This document shows, piece by piece, positions 30,787 to 33,170 of a DNA stretch of 33,170 nucleotides; position 1 is the first letter of the stretch, and every line of letters starts with the position of its first letter. The DNA comes from Candidatus Woesearchaeota archaeon CG07_land_8_20_14_0_80_44_23 (GTDB lineage: Archaea > Nanobdellota > Nanobdellia > Woesearchaeales > 0-14-0-80-44-23): the NCBI GenBank assembly GCA_002779235.1, contig PEXD01000077.1, positions 1 through 33,170 of the forward strand, given 5' to 3'. Position numbers and translations under genes: made by a program. The notes beneath the pieces are model-generated. The model saw only the letters and a program-made list of their open reading frames with translations, did not search any database and was not told the DNA's origin.

Positions 30787-32319
30787 TCATTTGAGCCAGG
30801 CGCGCACCTCGCGCAGCTCCTTAAGGTCGTTGCTGTGCAGCTTCCTCAGGTCATTGAGCCCATAATACTGCGAGATTATCCTTGAAAGCCCGAGCCCCCA
30901 TGCCAGCACAGGAATGTCCCTGCCAAGAAGAGGCTTTACAACCTCTGGCCTGAAGATGCCTGCGCCTCCTAATTCCATCCACTTGCCGTGCTCCTTGTCA
31001 TAGACATCTATCTCAGCGCTCATCTCAGTATATGGAAAATAGCCAGGCCTTATCTTAACCTTGTCATAGCCCATTTTCCTGTAAAACAATTTAAGGTATC
31101 CTATGAGGTTCTTGAAATTGGCATTCGGATCCACAATAATCCCTTCCACCTGGTAGAACTCAAAAAGGTGGCTCCAGTCCTGGGTCTCGTTCCTGAAGCA
31201 CCTGCCCACTGCGAAAAACTTTGCAGGAAGGTCCTCCTGCTTTAAACTCGCTATTGTCTTTGCAGAAAGGGGAGTTGTGTGGGTTCTTAGCACGAGCTTC
31301 CTGGCCTCTTCAGGGTCCCAATGGTAGCGCCAGCCCTTGCTCCCGGTTGTCCAGCCGTTTTCATGAGTCTTAGCAACTCTTTTCACAAGATTTTCATCTG
31401 ACAGCTTTGCCTTGTCAGGGTTTGAGATGAAGAAAGTGTCCTGAAGCTCCCTTGCAGGATGGTCCTGAGGCGTGAAAAGTGCGTCGAAGTTCCAGAAGCT
31501 TGACTGGATAAGGTTGCCCTCCATCTCCTTGAATCCGAGGTCGAGCCAGATTCGTTTTATGTAGTCAATTGTCTCATTTACGAAATGGCGCCTGCCATAA
31601 TATATTTTCGGCACCGGTGCCTTGACGTCGTATCTCCTGAATTTCTTGAACTGCCATGAGCCGCTCTTTATTATTTCAGGAGTAAGAGTTTCAAGATTGT
31701 CCTTGGTGAGGTCATAGCCGGCTATTTCAGAGCCGAGCTCTGTGAGAAGCACTGTCCTTGTCTTCACCATCTCATTCTTGACAATCCTGCTCCTTTTTTT
31801 CATTTCATCATAGCAGAACCTGTCCTCGCGGCCCATGGATAAGAATTCAAGCGGAAGCCTGTTGAGAAACTGCTCCTCCAGAGAGCCGCTTTCAAGAATT
31901 TCCTTTCCATTGCCTGTTATGCTGAACTCAAGCCCCTTTGGCTTCTTTGAGATTTCTATCGCAAGTTTCTTCCTGAGTATGCCTATGCAGACCTCAACTT
32001 CCTGGTCTGAAAGCTTTATCTTGGACTTCAGGGCAGAGACAGTGAGGGGTCCTTCCTTTATTGCCTCAAGGAATCTCCTTTCAGGAAGCCTCTGTCTGAG
32101 ATAGAGCTTCCCATTAGAATCAGGAATGACAAGCTCCTTTAACTCTTCCTTGATTGTAACGAGCCCCTTGTTCTGGAGCCATTGGACAGCCCTCATCACC
32201 TGGACCTCCTTCAGCCCTGTTTTTGAGACAATCTCATCAAAATTTGAGGTATCCTTGAGCGCAGAGAGGGTTTTCCTTTCATAAGCATGAAGTCCGTCTA
32301 TTATCTCTGCAGTGTTCAT
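30787..32319 (-). CDS. pheS: Phenylalanyl-tRNA synthetase alpha subunit
   Basis: 510 residues, archaeal/eukaryotic type. An N-terminal winged-helix block (about 1-150) is followed by the class II catalytic core: motif 1 region HFVNETIDYIKRIWLDLGF, motif 2 AVGRCFRNETQDWSHLFEFYQVEG, and motif 3 VLAWGLGLSRI. HTTPLSAKTIASL is also conserved. It charges tRNA-Phe. A minus-strand TATA (32344-32354) is centred about 30 nt before the ATG at 32319, so the mRNA is probably leaderless. It is divergent from the tandem-HTH gene. Confidence 0.97.
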   Translation of the reverse strand: MNTAEIIDGLHAYERKTLSALKDTSNFDEIVSKTGLKEVQVMRAVQWLQNKGLVTIKEELKELVIPDSNGKLYLRQRLPERRFLEAIKEGPLTVSALKSKIKLSDQEVEVCIGILRKKLAIEISKKPKGLEFSITGNGKEILESGSLEEQFLNRLPLEFLSMGREDRFCYDEMKKRSRIVKNEMVKTRTVLLTELGSEIAGYDLTKDNLETLTPEIIKSGSWQFKKFRRYDVKAPVPKIYYGRRHFVNETIDYIKRIWLDLGFKEMEGNLIQSSFWNFDALFTPQDHPARELQDTFFISNPDKAKLSDENLVKRVAKTHENGWTTGSKGWRYHWDPEEARKLVLRTHTTPLSAKTIASLKQEDLPAKFFAVGRCFRNETQDWSHLFEFYQVEGIIVDPNANFKNLIGYLKLFYRKMGYDKVKIRPGYFPYTEMSAEIDVYDKEHGKWMELGGAGIFRPEVVKPLLGRDIPVLAWGLGLSRIISQYYGLNDLRKLHSNDLKELREVRAWLK

Positions 32320-32343
32320 AATCTATTCGGGAATAGAAAAATT

Positions 32344-32354
32344 CTATTTAAATC
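32344..32354 (-). promoter_or_regulatory. TATA box of pheST
   Basis: On the minus strand this reads GATTTAAATAG, centred about 30 nt before the pheS start codon. Just upstream (32364-32388) is an imperfect hairpin, GGTGTTTTAG/CTAAAAACACC, that could be a regulatory site or a fold in the intergenic region. Confidence 0.55.
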
Positions 32355-32406
32355 TTTGTAATAGGTGTTTTAGGGGGCTAAAAACACCCTGATTTTGGGC
32401 ATTATT

Positions 32407-32500
32407 ATACTTACATAGTAAGTATTTAATATTACATAGTAAGTATAAAAAAGGATTAAAAAGAAATATTTATATATGATTCTACTTACATAATAAGTAT
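32407..32500. promoter_or_regulatory. Three near-identical palindromic operator-like sites and a TATA box
   Basis: Site 1 is a perfect 19-bp palindrome, ATACTTACATAGTAAGTAT (32407-32425). Site 2 repeats TTACATAGTAAGTAT at 32432-32446, exactly 21 bp downstream. Site 3 has TTACATAATAAGTAT at 32486-32500. A TATA box TTTATATAT (32469-32477) lies between sites 2 and 3, so site 3 covers the predicted start of transcription near 32499. This is the geometry of a repressor operator; autoregulation by the downstream HTH protein is inference. Confidence 0.7.
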
Positions 32501-32515
32501 ATTAGTATTATTTTT

Positions 32516-33157
32516 GTGTTTTTACAGCAACAGCGGTCCAAAATCGTGCATGAAAAAGGAGAGGAAAACAGCGAAATCCCTGACAAAAACAGGGCTCCTG
32601 CTATTTACGAATCTAAAAATGCTCTAAAAAGCAATTTTGAAGAAAAAATTTCTGCAGAGCTAAAAAGTGTAATACAGGAAAAGGCAGAGGAAGCCATAAG
32701 GGAGTTCATAAAAAAGTCAGTAAAGAAATACAAGGAACTGCCGCCTGAAAAAATAATTTCTGCATTATCAAAAGAGGAAAAAGAGGAATTCCCCTCATCA
32801 ATATTCTCTGAAAAGATAAGTTCTCTTGAAGCAATCACAAAATATTTTGCCGAGGAAAAAAAATATTCATACAAGAAAATTTCTCAGATACTCAACAGGG
32901 ACGAGAGGACAATCTGGACAACATACAAGAGAGCCTCGAGGAAGATGCCTGAAAGGGTTGACACCTCGTCAACAATTCTGATACCTGCGGCTATAATCGC
33001 CTCAAGAAAGCTCTCTGTCCTCGAGTCAATTGTTCACTTCCTCCACGCTGAGAAGAAACTCCCACTCAGCAGAATATCACTCATGCTCCACAGAAATCAA
33101 CGCACGATTTGGACAGTGGAATCCAGGACAAAGAAAAAACTGCTAGGAAATGAATAA
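32516..33157 (+). CDS. Protein with two tandem sigma-region-4-like helix-turn-helix repeats
   Basis: 213 residues from a GTG at 32516; another in-frame GTG lies at 32546 and no ATG fits, so the start is uncertain. Residues 40-75 form a charged helix. Two related HTH repeats follow: about 98-144 (SSLEAITKYFAEEKKYSYKK, then ISQILNRDERTIWTTYKRA) and 163-209 (LSVLESIVHFLHAEKKLPLS, then RISLMLHRNQRTIWTVESRT). The RTIWT recognition helices are 65 residues apart. The fold resembles sigma-70 region 4, but no region 2 is present and archaea do not use sigma factors. The upstream palindromes suggest it binds its own promoter. Exact role unknown. Confidence 0.7.
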   Translation: MFLQQQRSKIVHEKGEENSEIPDKNRAPAIYESKNALKSNFEEKISAELKSVIQEKAEEAIREFIKKSVKKYKELPPEKIISALSKEEKEEFPSSIFSEKISSLEAITKYFAEEKKYSYKKISQILNRDERTIWTTYKRASRKMPERVDTSSTILIPAAIIASRKLSVLESIVHFLHAEKKLPLSRISLMLHRNQRTIWTVESRTKKKLLGNE

Positions 33158-33170
33158 GCAAACAAGAGAT

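Noticed and set aside
32407..32500. Possible CRISPR-like repeat series
   Set aside because: Only three short palindromes with unequal spacing (21 and 54 bp); this fits operators, not an array.

Overview
The window is archaeal chromosome. It carries archaeal/eukaryotic-type ribosomal proteins (S4e, L32e, L19e, L34e, L14e), an aIF1/SUI1 gene and an RNase P p29 gene inside the S10-spc cluster, an MBF1 regulator with zinc ribbon, archaeal-type PheS/PheT, and TATA boxes about 28-33 nt ahead of several leaderless starts. Small gaps, adk and cmk missing from around secY, and a protein with two sigma-region-4-like HTH repeats would fit a DPANN-type lineage, but the sequence alone does not prove the phylum.

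Layout. 1-395: non-coding, with a cluster of short hairpins. 396-3426 (minus): a two-gene ABC-2 exporter. It is divergent from a winged-helix regulator with two C-terminal membrane segments (3562-4149). 4191-4299: a large three-armed inverted repeat. 4353-11517 (plus): one tight run of MBF1, a stand-alone tRNA-binding domain, two STT3-like GT-C membrane proteins, a processive-type GT2, a membrane-anchored thioredoxin-fold protein and a PMT/ArnT-like GT-C enzyme, probably a cell-surface glycosylation unit. 11482-12696 (minus): a THUMP RNA methyltransferase, overlapping the last glycosyltransferase tail to tail. 12697-12982: a long intergenic stretch with a strong promoter and folded RNA potential. 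12983-29081 (plus): the ribosomal superoperon L3-L4-L23-L2-S19-L22-S3-L29-aIF1-p29-S17-L14-L24-S4e-L5-S14-S8-L6-L32e-L19e-L18-S5-L30-L15-SecY-DUF106-L34e-L14e. 29136-32319 (minus): pheS-pheT. 32516-33157 (plus): the tandem-HTH protein, preceded by three near-identical palindromes.

The most unusual content is non-coding. A hairpin with a constant proximal arm (5' strand CAAGAAAT, 3' strand ATTTCTTTG, with one bulged base always on the 3' side) and a variable, compensating tip occurs five times, once in inverted orientation. It lies in the leftmost gap and in three gaps of the ribosomal operon, embedded in trains of other hairpins whose arms can pair with alternative neighbours. Other structured candidates are the three-way junction before MBF1, the region before L3, and an 84-nt folded element between L34e and L14e. 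The three 32.4-32.5 kb palindromes with the tandem-HTH gene look like a self-contained regulatory unit.
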